This document shows, piece by piece, positions 8,768 to 19,025 of a DNA stretch of 64,000 bases. The stretch covers positions 2,356,001 to 2,420,000 of the forward strand of contig JAPFFF010000008.1 of NCBI GenBank assembly GCA_039105265.1, given 5' to 3'. The stretch's first letter is position 1. Each line of letters starts with the position of its first letter. The notes under the pieces are model-generated. The model had not been told where the DNA came from and made no database searches. It saw only the letters and a program-made list of their open reading frames with translations. Source of the DNA: Tritrichomonas musculus. Lineage: Eukaryota > Parabasalia > Tritrichomonadida > Tritrichomonadidae. The position numbers and the translations under genes are program-made.

Positions 8768-8883
8768 GTATAGGCAGTGGTCGATACTCTCCCCCAGCCT
8801 ATACGCTCCGCAGCCAAGCTCAGGCACGCCTTCGCTTGGAGCTTCGCATACGGCCGCGGTCGCTATGTTCCCTCTGCCTATAC
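8768..8883. repeat. Subterminal hairpin of palindromic element, left
   Basis: GTATAGGCAG (8768-8777) and CTGCCTATAC (8874-8883) are a perfect 10-bp inverted repeat enclosing a locally GC-rich stretch with a second smaller stem (CCAAGC...GCTTGG). The terminus could fold back on itself independently of the giant palindrome. From here to the helicase ATG (8884-9120) I see only AT-rich leader. Confidence 0.55.
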
Positions 8884-9120
8884 CTTGTGTCAATTCTGTC
8901 ACGCTATGACACAATTTCCACAAGCTTCTATACTAGGCGTCAGATTTTGTGTCAGTAACGTGACCAAATATTTACCTTCATAAGTATAATACCATTAAGA
9001 ACCTAGTAAACATACAAGCATCTACTTATCATAGAAAACACAACACCCTCATAAGCACAAATACACATCCAATTAAATACACATCATTTGTTTTCTTTTT
9101 TTGTTTTTATTCTTGTCCAA

Positions 9121-10512
9121 ATGACAACCAAGCAGTATGTTGACTGGAATGTGTTTGAGAGCCTTCCCGTTAAATCATATGAGATAACTTATACTAAAAG
9201 TGCGGAAGAAGAGATAACCATAGAGAAAGCCATAAAGAAGTTCATCTGTCAAGCACCTATTGGTTCAGGCAAATCAACAGCAATAAGGAAATGGATCTAT
9301 AACACAGTACCTGATAACAAGTTCATACTCATCGTACCAACCATTAACATCGCTGCGGAGTTCTACTCTAAGTTGTATGTAGCATTAAACAACAATCACC
9401 CCGAGAACATAGATGAAATGATAAAGTTATGTGTAAAGGAAGGGGCGTTTAAAGAGTTTAAGGAAGCCATCAAGCACTTTATACCTGTTGTTATAACTAC
9501 ATTCTCTACCGCATCTAAGTGTCTTGGAGGAATCATAGAGCATTTCTATCACCACCAAATAGATTTCAACAGTGAATACACACTCCTTATTGATGAAGCA
9601 CACCTACTACTAGAACACATATCGTTAATAGAGATCTGTAGAGAGTTTAATAATGTAGGTTTGATTACTGCTACAGCATCTGACATTTCTTGCTTATCAG
9701 TCTTTGAAGAATACGAAAAGATAAACCCATTAGCCGACATCAAATACCACAGAACGATATATCTATACAAGCTGAGAAGCAATATGCAAGAGCAAAGAGA
9801 GACTATAGCTAAGCAAGTACTAGAAGAGATAAAGAGGTATGATAAGATATTAATTAAGATAGAAGACAAGAATGAATGTGAACGATTAAAGGAGTGTATC
9901 GACAATGAACTTAATAAAGCATTGTACAACTCTGATAAGAAGGAAGTAGAGATAAGTGATGAAGGCAAGTTTGTTAGCACGGAGGACGTTGATATAGTTA
10001 TTGCTACTTCATGTATCCAATCAGGTCAGTCACTGAAGGAAAATCTATTGTCTATATTCATTCAGACCCCATTAGATACCGTATCATCAGTTGAACAGTT
10101 CGTAGGAAGAAACAGGAACGAGGATTCAACAGCTTATCTTTACATGAGGCAAGTAAAGGTACCAGAAGAGAAGTTTACATACAAGGTAGCCAAGAACAGA
10201 TATAAGACAAGATTAAATCAATTGAGAGCTAATGCATGGCAATCAATGGACAAAGATTCATGGATAAGATACATGAGCAAGATTGGAGAAGTTATTGTTG
10301 AAGAGACAGAACAGGAGGAAGAAACAAATAAGGATACAATAATGATAAACGAAAATGATTTGAACAGAGAGTTTAATGGCAAAAAACAGTTATATCAGCA
10401 CTTTGGGTTTAAAAACGAGAAGGATATACCTGAGGGATATGAAATAAGAAGTAGATATAACAGAGAGAAAGGTAAAATGCAAAGAGTATATAATTTAGTT
10501 AAGATAGAGTAA
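9121..10512 (+). CDS. SF2 DEAH-box helicase, left-arm copy (463 aa)
   Basis: ATP-dependent superfamily 2 helicase or translocase. Counting from the chosen ATG: Walker A APIGSGKSTA at about 45-54, motif II LLIDEAHLL with DEAH at 158-161, motif III TATAS at 183-187, motif V VIATSCIQSGQSL at about 293-305 and motif VI QFVGRNRN at 326-333; both RecA-like lobes are complete. I chose ATG 9121 (MTTKQYVDWN) over the upstream in-frame ATG at 9088 because the extra 11 residues are a hydrophobic FFVFIL stretch unlike the cytosolic fold. The spacing and the QxxGRxRN motif recall viral origin-binding helicases, so a replication role is plausible. The stop reads TAAA, the trichomonad polyadenylation context. 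An identical gene is in the right arm. Confidence 0.85.
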   Translation: MTTKQYVDWNVFESLPVKSYEITYTKSAEEEITIEKAIKKFICQAPIGSGKSTAIRKWIYNTVPDNKFILIVPTINIAAEFYSKLYVALNNNHPENIDEMIKLCVKEGAFKEFKEAIKHFIPVVITTFSTASKCLGGIIEHFYHHQIDFNSEYTLLIDEAHLLLEHISLIEICREFNNVGLITATASDISCLSVFEEYEKINPLADIKYHRTIYLYKLRSNMQEQRETIAKQVLEEIKRYDKILIKIEDKNECERLKECIDNELNKALYNSDKKEVEISDEGKFVSTEDVDIVIATSCIQSGQSLKENLLSIFIQTPLDTVSSVEQFVGRNRNEDSTAYLYMRQVKVPEEKFTYKVAKNRYKTRLNQLRANAWQSMDKDSWIRYMSKIGEVIVEETEQEEETNKDTIMINENDLNREFNGKKQLYQHFGFKNEKDIPEGYEIRSRYNREKGKMQRVYNLVKIE

Positions 10513-10539
10513 ACTATTCAATTATATATTTTTATTTTA

Positions 10540-11575
10540 TGAAGCAATCCAGCAATCATTTAATATCAGCATCTATCAACAATATTAGCATCAACAACAA
10601 CATCAGCATCTATCAACATTATTTATTATCATCATCATTTACTATTAACATTAACATCAATATCATTTACTATCAACAAAAGCATCATCCATCAACGATG
10701 GCATCTATCATTAACAACAACAACAGCAGTATTAACATTATTTAGCATCAACCAAGAGCATCTATCAACCAACATTATTAATATTATCATCAACCAACAG
10801 CATCATTTAACATCAACAACAACGGCATCTATCAACAACAGCATCATTTACTATCAACAACATCAACCAACAGCATCATCTATCAACCTTAATATCAACA
10901 ACATCAACCAACAGCATCATCTATTAACAACAACAGCATCTATCATTAACAACAGCATCACATATCATCGACATCAGTATTAACATTATTAATATCAACA
11001 GCATCAGCATCAACTATCAACTATCAACAACAACAGCAACAGCATCTATCATTAACATTATTAATATTATTTAGTATTATTATCAACAACGACATTAACA
11101 ACAACAACACCATCTATTAACATCTATCAACAACAGCATTTATCATTATCAACAGTATTAACATTATTTAGCATCAACCAACATCACCATCTATCAACAG
11201 CATCACCATCTATCATTAACAATATCTATCATTATTAATATTACCATCAACATCAACAACATTTACTATTAACATCTATCGACAACAGCATCAACATCAT
11301 TTATTAACATCAACATCAGTATTAACATTATTTAGCATCATTATCATCACCATCATTTATCATCAACATCAGTATTAACATTATTTAGCATCATTATCAT
11401 CACCATCATTTATTATCAACATCAGTATTAACATTATTTAGCATCATTATCAACAACAAACATCTATCAACGACGGCATCTATCATTAACAACATCCATT
11501 AACAACAACAGTATTAACATTATTTAGTATCATCAACAACAATCGAATCATTAACAACAATCACGTATTTTTCAT
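10540..11575 (+). repeat. G-poor ATC/AAC low-complexity tract, left arm
   Basis: About 1 kb built of variants of atcaac, aacagc, atctatc and attaac, nearly free of G on this strand. Short frames here are compositional artefacts. It begins just downstream of the helicase stop. Such a strand-asymmetric tract could be unwinding-prone or a replication landmark; no function is shown. Confidence 0.8.
11314..11452 (+). repeat. 53-bp tandem repeat, about 2.6 copies, left arm
   Basis: Units start at 11314, 11367 and 11420 with catcagtattaacattattt; the first two differ at one base seen and the third stops after 33 bp. The mirrored copy is at 19149-19287. Confidence 0.8.
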
Positions 11576-14448
11576 TTAAAGGTGAAGAGGCCTCACAGCG
11601 AGTGCTCGGCACGAGGGTGAATTCTCACCCGATTTTTCTAACCTTATTGCTTTCAATTCATTTAATTTCTAAATAATCAAATAAGAGGTCAAATGCATTA
11701 ACTAGAAATATCGATAATTAGGTTCAATACTATCATTCAATTCGTTCAATAACACTTGCAATAACATTCACTCGTTTCATTCATTCAATTCGTTTCATTC
11801 ATTCAATTTGTTCAATAACATTCACAACAAGGTCGTTTCTAAATAAGAGGCCAAATACTAAGGTGAATTGTATTAAAGGTGAACAGGTGAATTGTCACTA
11901 TATTTTTGTCACCTCTGCTTTCATTTAAACAACCACTATATGCTCCTAGAAAATGGAGTGAACAGATGATCAATTCAAATAAGAGGCCAAATGCATTCAT
12001 TCCATTCAATTCATTTAATTCATTCCAGTCAATTTGTTCAATAACATTCACAACAATTCCATTCGTTCGTTCAATTCCTAAATAATCAAATTCTAAGACC
12101 AAATAAGAGGTCAATTTCATTCGACATCATTCAATTCATTCTATTCGTTCGTTCAAAACCAGCACTCAATTTATGTAAAATGCATTAAAGGTTAACAGGT
12201 TAGATCTAACCCTATTTTTCTAACCTTATTGCTTCCGATCAATTCGTTCAATTCCATTCATTCAACATCATTCAATTCGTTTAATAGTGTAGTTAATTTG
12301 TTCATTCAACTCAGTTCGTTTAATAGTATAGTTAATTCGTTCAATATATTCGACATTATTCATTCATTCAAATGCATTCGTTCGTTTAATTCAATTCATT
12401 TAATTCGTTCAATTCATTTATTCATTCCAGTCAATTCGATTCGTTCATTCATTCACAATAAGGTCAAATACGAGGTGAATTGTCGCCTTCTGTCTTCGAT
12501 CAACAACCACAACATGAAACAGAAAATGGAGTGAACAGATTCATTTCATTCGTTTGTTCAATTCAATTTATTCGTTCGTTCAATTCAATTCATTTATTCA
12601 TTTCAGTCAATTCAGTTCATTCATTCACAACAAGGTCAAATACGAGGTGATTTATCACCTCTGCTTTCGATCAATAACCATAACATGAAACAGAAAATGG
12701 AGTGGACAGATTCATTCCTTTCATTTAATTCCTTTCACTCGTTTCATTCAATTCATTTAATTCGTTCACTCAATTCAATTCGTTCAAAACCAGCAATCAA
12801 TTTATGTAAAATGCATTAAAGGTTAACAGGTTAGATTTAACCCTATTTTTCTAACCTTATTGCTTTCGGTCAATTAAGTTCGTTTAATAGTGTAGTTAAT
12901 TTGCTTAATACTATAATTCATTCAATTCATTCAATACTATCATTCAATTTGTTCAATTCCATTTCTAAATACTAAGGTGAATTGTTGCCTTCTGTTTTCA
13001 TTCAACAACCACAACATGAAACAGAAAATGGAGTGAACAGATGACCAATCAAATGCATTCACTCAATTTATTCGTTCAATTCGTTCAATTCATTTAATAA
13101 CATCATTCAATTCGTTCATTCAATTCGTTCAATCTATTCGACACTACTCATTCATTCAAATAAGAGGTCAAATGCATTGATGAGAAATAACACTTATAAT
13201 AATATCACAACAAAGCCGTTTCATTCATTTGTTCATTCCAGCCAATTCATTTGTTCAATAAGGTCATTTAATAGGGTAGTTAATCTGCTTAATACTATCA
13301 TTCATTCGATTCCATTCGACATTATTCGTTCAAAACAAGCACTCAATTTATGTAAAATGCATTAAGGTTAGAAAAATAGGGTTAGATCTAACCTGTTAAC
13401 CTTATTGCTTCCAGCCAATTCATTTGTTCATTCCATTCAATTTGTTCAATAACACTTGCAATAACATTCACAAAAAGGTCAATTCAAACAATTCCAATCG
13501 TTCGTTCAATTCATTTGTTTCATTCAATTCAACACACATTCACAACAAGAAAGAGTGGGATAATACTTTCATTCAATTCATTTATTCAATTCCATTTCTA
13601 AATACTAAGGCGAATTGTCGCCTCTGCTTTCGATCAACAACCACAACATGAAAATGGAGTGAACAGATTCATTTAATTCATTCAACATCATTCATTCAAT
13701 TCGTTCAATCTATTCGACATTATTCATTCATTCAAATAAGAGGTCAAATGCATTGATGAGAAATAACACTTATAATAATATCACAACAAGGCCGTTTCAT
13801 TCATTTGTTCATTCCATTCCATTTGTTCAATAAGGTCATTTCAGTTCATTAATTTGCTTAATACTATCATTCATTCATTCAATTTGTTTATTCGTTTCAT
13901 TCGTTCAATTCATTCAATTTGTTCAATAACACTTATAATAATTCATGTCAAATACAGGTGAAGAAAATCGGGTGAGAAATCACCTCTTCACCCTGACTAT
14001 ATTTTTCAAATAAGAGGCCAATTCATTCATTTCATTCATTCGTTCGTTCAAATACTAAGGTTAATTCACATTATCAATCAATAATGCTTCTTAGATAATG
14101 TAATGGACAGATTCAAATACAGGTCAAATACTAAGGCCAATTCATGTAAAATGCATTTAACAAATACCGCTTCGTGTCACTGAATAGAACAAGTAAGATA
14201 AAGATGACAGGTCAAATACAAGGGTTAGATCTAACCTCTTCACCTTATTAGTAATCAGTTCATAAAAATGAAGTGGACAGATATAAGTAGAATAAATGAA
14301 AATATTTTTTGGTTTCGCTAATGTCACTATGTCATCAAATGTCACCGGATAAATCGTTTCCTAAAAAATGGAGCGGACAGATGACAGATGATAGAACATA
14401 AACATCTTTGTTTAATATTATTCCAGCGAAGACAAAAATAATATATTA
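11576..14448. repeat. Array of short palindromic modules and repeated motifs, left arm
   Basis: About 2.9 kb with no credible gene. The background is attcatt/attcgtt microsatellite-like sequence. Set in it are (a) hairpin modules, for example GGTTAGATCTAACC at 12198-12211, 13380-13393 and 14223-14236 with an imperfect one at 12829-12842, and GGTGA...TCACC versions at 11615-11630, 12644-12661 and near 13968-13985; and (b) AAATGGAGTGAACAGAT or close variants at 11951, 12524, 12695, 13026, 13652, 14097, 14266 and 14366, often following cacaacatgaaacag. They look like protein-binding arrays or decayed tandem repeats. Confidence 0.75.
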
Positions 14449-14721
14449 TTAGATCAACTCATTCATAACTTCATTTAATACACCAAGGCACTTATCATTA
14501 ACACTATCCTTCTTGTCTACGATTAATATTAAATTACCATTCCTTTTAGTAAACTTGTATCCAGTTATCTTAATCTGATTATTAAGTTCCTTAGGTTTAA
14601 ATTGATTACAGTAAGGATTATTCTTTATAAGCTTCCTTAATGGTTTAATCTCATCTCTCTTAGCTAGCTCACTTATGAAGTTAAACAAAATTTCTTTTTC
14701 ACTAATATCATAAATATTCAT
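14449..14721 (-). CDS. Small protein of unknown function, left-arm copy (90 aa)
   Basis: Function not recognised. It is predicted mostly helical and basic (MNIYDISEKEILFNFISELA), with a beta-like ending segment (NGNLILIVDKKDS). It begins 33 bp after the stop of the neighbouring charged-protein gene on the same strand. An identical copy is at 15880-16152. The compact pairing and intact frame in both arms support it being real. Confidence 0.55.
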   Translation of the reverse strand: MNIYDISEKEILFNFISELAKRDEIKPLRKLIKNNPYCNQFKPKELNNQIKITGYKFTKRNGNLILIVDKKDSVNDKCLGVLNEVMNELI

Positions 14722-14754
14722 TTAAATATAAACAAAAATAATAACAAAGATTGT

Positions 14755-15162
14755 TTACTTATTAATCATATCAGCAAAGACTTTATTTCTCCTCATTATC
14801 TTAGGCATCGGTTCGTAATAAACTATATCAACATCATCGCTCGAGTCATCTTCTTTATTCTGTTTAATTACTTCGTTTATTATTTCTTTAGTAAGTTTCT
14901 TGTGCTCCTTTCGTTCTCTTTCTTTCTTTAAGTACTCGTTTATCTTTTGTAATTCTTGTAGTATCTGTAAACTGATATAAATTGGATCTAGATTAAGGTG
15001 GTGGCTGTACTTAGGGCTGTATAAAGGAGGTTGTTCGTCTTCTTCATCTTTATTATTTGTATTATCATCTTCTTTGTTATTTGTATCTTGTTCGTCATCG
15101 TCATCGCTAGAGGCTTCTTCGTCATCTCTTTTTGTTTCTCGTTCAAAAATAGGAAAAAACAA
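14755..15162 (-). CDS. Shorter duplicate of the charged small protein (135 aa)
   Basis: Residues 7-135 correspond to the C-terminal part of the 205-aa protein at 15229-15846 with one substitution seen (K for N in LQELQ-x-INEYL). The first six residues (MFFPIF) are read from the central spacer, because the left arm ends at 15144 before the gene's 5' part. It lacks the N-terminal globular section, so it may be a by-product of palindrome formation or a shorter isoform. Confidence 0.5.
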   Translation of the reverse strand: MFFPIFERETKRDDEEASSDDDDEQDTNNKEDDNTNNKDEEDEQPPLYSPKYSHHLNLDPIYISLQILQELQKINEYLKKERERKEHKKLTKEIINEVIKQNKEDDSSDDVDIVYYEPMPKIMRRNKVFADMINK

Positions 15163-15456
15163 TACTTGCTAATAATAATATTTACAATTACCAATACTTA
15201 CCGAACTTACTTTTTACTATTATTGTAAATGAGCAAATCTGGCGAATACTTGAAAGGCACAAAACGATTACAGATAATAAACAAATGGTTAAGAGGAATC
15301 GAAGACCCGTTTTACGAAGTTTATCCAACACGCAAAGACGGAAAATATATTCTTAAGAAACGAAAGGAGCCATTAGAAGTAAGCGACGATGAAGATGCCG
15401 ACAATGAAGATAATATAAGAAGAGATTCCGAACGAGATAATACAAAAAGAGATGCC
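15145..15456. other. Off-centre 312-bp spacer of the palindrome
   Basis: The only single-copy sequence in the element. It holds the 5' part of the 205-aa gene (76 codons from 15229), its leader, and the first codons of the divergent shorter duplicate. Before the ATG an inverted repeat atttacaat / attgtaaat (about 15178-15187 and 15222-15230) could form a small hairpin. Confidence 0.85.
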
Positions 15457-15846
15457 GAACGAGAAACAAAAAGAGATGACGAAGAAGCCTCTAGCGATGA
15501 TGATGACGAACAAGATACAAATAACAAAGAAGATGATAATACAAATAATAAAGATGAAGAAGACGAACAACCTCCTTTATACAGCCCTAAGTACAGCCAC
15601 CACCTTAATCTAGATCCAATTTATATCAGTTTACAGATACTACAAGAATTACAAAATATAAACGAGTACTTAAAGAAAGAAAGAGAACGAAAGGAGCACA
15701 AGAAACTTACTAAAGAAATAATAAACGAAGTAATTAAACAGAATAAAGAAGATGACTCGAGCGATGATGTTGATATAGTTTATTACGAACCGATGCCTAA
15801 GATAATGAGGAGAAATAAAGTCTTTGCTGATATGATTAATAAGTAA
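15229..15846 (+). CDS. Charged small protein of unknown function (205 aa)
   Basis: Function not recognised. The N-terminus (residues 1-45) is basic and globular-looking (KRLQIINKWLRGIEDPFYEV, then KDGKYILKKRK). Residues 50-115 are an acidic D/E/N/R repeat region with an imperfect internal duplication (ERDNTKRD/ERETKRD). Residues 125-175 are helical (ISLQILQELQNINEYLKKER) and the tail is KIMRRNKVFADMINK. Basic head, acidic linker and coiled segment suggest a nucleic-acid or chaperone-like protein. The stop reads TAAA. It straddles the end of the right arm: its first 76 codons are in the unique spacer. The 90-aa gene follows 33 bp later. Confidence 0.65.
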   Translation: MSKSGEYLKGTKRLQIINKWLRGIEDPFYEVYPTRKDGKYILKKRKEPLEVSDDEDADNEDNIRRDSERDNTKRDAERETKRDDEEASSDDDDEQDTNNKEDDNTNNKDEEDEQPPLYSPKYSHHLNLDPIYISLQILQELQNINEYLKKERERKEHKKLTKEIINEVIKQNKEDDSSDDVDIVYYEPMPKIMRRNKVFADMINK

Positions 15847-15879
15847 ACAATCTTTGTTATTATTTTTGTTTATATTTAA

Positions 15880-16152
15880 ATGAATATTTATGATATTAGT
15901 GAAAAAGAAATTTTGTTTAACTTCATAAGTGAGCTAGCTAAGAGAGATGAGATTAAACCATTAAGGAAGCTTATAAAGAATAATCCTTACTGTAATCAAT
16001 TTAAACCTAAGGAACTTAATAATCAGATTAAGATAACTGGATACAAGTTTACTAAAAGGAATGGTAATTTAATATTAATCGTAGACAAGAAGGATAGTGT
16101 TAATGATAAGTGCCTTGGTGTATTAAATGAAGTTATGAATGAGTTGATCTAA
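15880..16152 (+). CDS. Small protein of unknown function, right-arm copy (90 aa)
   Basis: Identical in sequence to the left-arm 90-aa protein. Here it follows the complete 205-aa gene by 33 bp on the same strand, which is probably the original arrangement: a two-gene transcription unit leading outward from the centre. Confidence 0.55.
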   Translation: MNIYDISEKEILFNFISELAKRDEIKPLRKLIKNNPYCNQFKPKELNNQIKITGYKFTKRNGNLILIVDKKDSVNDKCLGVLNEVMNELI

Positions 16153-19025
16153 TAATATATTATTTTTGTCTTCGCTGGAATAATATTAAACAAAGATGTT
16201 TATGTTCTATCATCTGTCATCTGTCCGCTCCATTTTTTAGGAAACGATTTATCCGGTGACATTTGATGACATAGTGACATTAGCGAAACCAAAAAATATT
16301 TTCATTTATTCTACTTATATCTGTCCACTTCATTTTTATGAACTGATTACTAATAAGGTGAAGAGGTTAGATCTAACCCTTGTATTTGACCTGTCATCTT
16401 TATCTTACTTGTTCTATTCAGTGACACGAAGCGGTATTTGTTAAATGCATTTTACATGAATTGGCCTTAGTATTTGACCTGTATTTGAATCTGTCCATTA
16501 CATTATCTAAGAAGCATTATTGATTGATAATGTGAATTAACCTTAGTATTTGAACGAACGAATGAATGAAATGAATGAATTGGCCTCTTATTTGAAAAAT
16601 ATAGTCAGGGTGAAGAGGTGATTTCTCACCCGATTTTCTTCACCTGTATTTGACATGAATTATTATAAGTGTTATTGAACAAATTGAATGAATTGAACGA
16701 ATGAAACGAATAAACAAATTGAATGAATGAATGATAGTATTAAGCAAATTAATGAACTGAAATGACCTTATTGAACAAATGGAATGGAATGAACAAATGA
16801 ATGAAACGGCCTTGTTGTGATATTATTATAAGTGTTATTTCTCATCAATGCATTTGACCTCTTATTTGAATGAATGAATAATGTCGAATAGATTGAACGA
16901 ATTGAATGAATGATGTTGAATGAATTAAATGAATCTGTTCACTCCATTTTCATGTTGTGGTTGTTGATCGAAAGCAGAGGCGACAATTCGCCTTAGTATT
17001 TAGAAATGGAATTGAATAAATGAATTGAATGAAAGTATTATCCCACTCTTTCTTGTTGTGAATGTGTGTTGAATTGAATGAAACAAATGAATTGAACGAA
17101 CGATTGGAATTGTTTGAATTGACCTTTTTGTGAATGTTATTGCAAGTGTTATTGAACAAATTGAATGGAATGAACAAATGAATTGGCTGGAAGCAATAAG
17201 GTTAACAGGTTAGATCTAACCCTATTTTTCTAACCTTAATGCATTTTACATAAATTGAGTGCTTGTTTTGAACGAATAATGTCGAATGGAATCGAATGAA
17301 TGATAGTATTAAGCAGATTAACTACCCTATTAAATGACCTTATTGAACAAATGAATTGGCTGGAATGAACAAATGAATGAAACGGCTTTGTTGTGATATT
17401 ATTATAAGTGTTATTTCTCATCAATGCATTTGACCTCTTATTTGAATGAATGAGTAGTGTCGAATAGATTGAACGAATTGAATGAACGAATTGAATGATG
17501 TTATTAAATGAATTGAACGAATTGAACGAATAAATTGAGTGAATGCATTTGATTGGTCATCTGTTCACTCCATTTTCTGTTTCATGTTGTGGTTGTTGAA
17601 TGAAAACAGAAGGCAACAATTCACCTTAGTATTTAGAAATGGAATTGAACAAATTGAATGATAGTATTGAATGAATTGAATGAATTATAGTATTAAGCAA
17701 ATTAACTACACTATTAAACGAACTTAATTGACCGAAAGCAATAAGGTTAGAAAAATAGGGTTAAATCTAACCTGTTAACCTTTAATGCATTTTACATAAA
17801 TTGATTGCTGGTTTTGAACGAATTGAATTGAGTGAACGAATTAAATGAATTGAATGAAACGAGTGAAAGGAATTAAATGAAAGGAATGAATCTGTCCACT
17901 CCATTTTCTGTTTCATGTTATGGTTATTGATCGAAAGCAGAGGTGATAAATCACCTCGTATTTGACCTTGTTGTGAATGAATGAACTGAATTGACTGAAA
18001 TGAATAAATGAATTGAATTGAACGAACGAATAAATTGAATTGAACAAACGAATGAAATGAATCTGTTCACTCCATTTTCTGTTTCATGTTGTGGTTGTTG
18101 ATCGAAGACAGAAGGCGACAATTCACCTCGTATTTGACCTTATTGTGAATGAATGAACGAATCGAATTGACTGGAATGAATAAATGAATTGAACGAATTA
18201 AATGAATTGAATTAAACGAACGAATGCATTTGAATGAATGAATAATGTCGAATATATTGAACGAATTAACTATACTATTAAACGAACTGAGTTGAATGAA
18301 CAAATTAACTACACTATTAAACGAATTGAATGATGTTGAATGAATGGAATTGAACGAATTGATCGGAAGCAATAAGGTTAGAAAAATAGGGTTAGATCTA
18401 ACCTGTTAACCTTTAATGCATTTTACATAAATTGAGTGCTGGTTTTGAACGAACGAATAGAATGAATTGAATGATGTCGAATGAAATTGACCTCTTATTT
18501 GGTCTTAGAACTTGATTATTTAGGAATTGAACGAACGAATGGAATTGTTGTGAATGTTATTGAACAAATTGACTGGAATGAATTAAATGAATTGAATGGA
18601 ATGAATGCATTTGGCCTCTTATTTGAATTGATCATCTGTTCACTCCATTTTCTAGGAGCATATAGTGGTTGTTTAAATGAAAGCAGAGGTGACAAAAATA
18701 TAGTGACAATTCACCTGTTCACCTTTAATACAATTCACCTTAGTATTTGGCCTCTTATTTAGAAACGACCTTGTTGTGAATGTTATTGAACAAATTGAAT
18801 GAATGAAACGAATTGAATGAATGAAACGAGTGAATGTTATTGCAAGTGTTATTGAACGAATTGAATGATAGTATTGAACCTAATTATCGATATTTCTAGT
18901 TAATGCATTTGACCTCTTATTTGATTATTTAGAAATTAAATGAATTGAAAGCAATAAGGTTAGAAAAATCGGGTGAGAATTCACCCTCGTGCCGAGCACT
19001 CGCTGTGAGGCCTCTTCACCTTTAA
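16153..19025. repeat. Array of short palindromic modules and repeated motifs, right arm
   Basis: Mirror of 11576-14448, with the same hairpin modules and the complement of the AAATGGAGTGAACAGAT motif. One arm difference (18511 against 12090) was noticed. No credible gene. Confidence 0.75.

Larger units (their letters stand above)
8759..15144 (+). repeat. Left arm of palindromic element
   Basis: A 6,386-bp arm complementary to 15457-21842. Spot reading found only three substitutions between arms (12090/18511, 14944/15657, 15100/15501) and no indel; a full alignment was not possible by eye. Pairing stops abruptly at 15144/15457. Confidence 0.93.

Noticed and set aside
10540-11575. Low-complexity tract as a CRISPR array or a protein-coding repeat gene
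   Set aside because: No regular repeat-spacer structure, and the frames are short and interrupted; only a 53-bp tandem repeat is regular.
12198-14236. GGGTTAG/CTAACCC pieces as telomeric repeats or a telomere seed
   Set aside because: They occur once per module as a dyad and never as a tandem run, and other modules carry GGTGA instead.
11839-14345. Several frames of 60-100 codons in the module arrays of the palindromic element
   Set aside because: They are made of the attcatt/attcgtt repeats or cross hairpin modules, with biased F/N/S/I composition and no protein-like pattern; mirrored copies in the right arm add no evidence.
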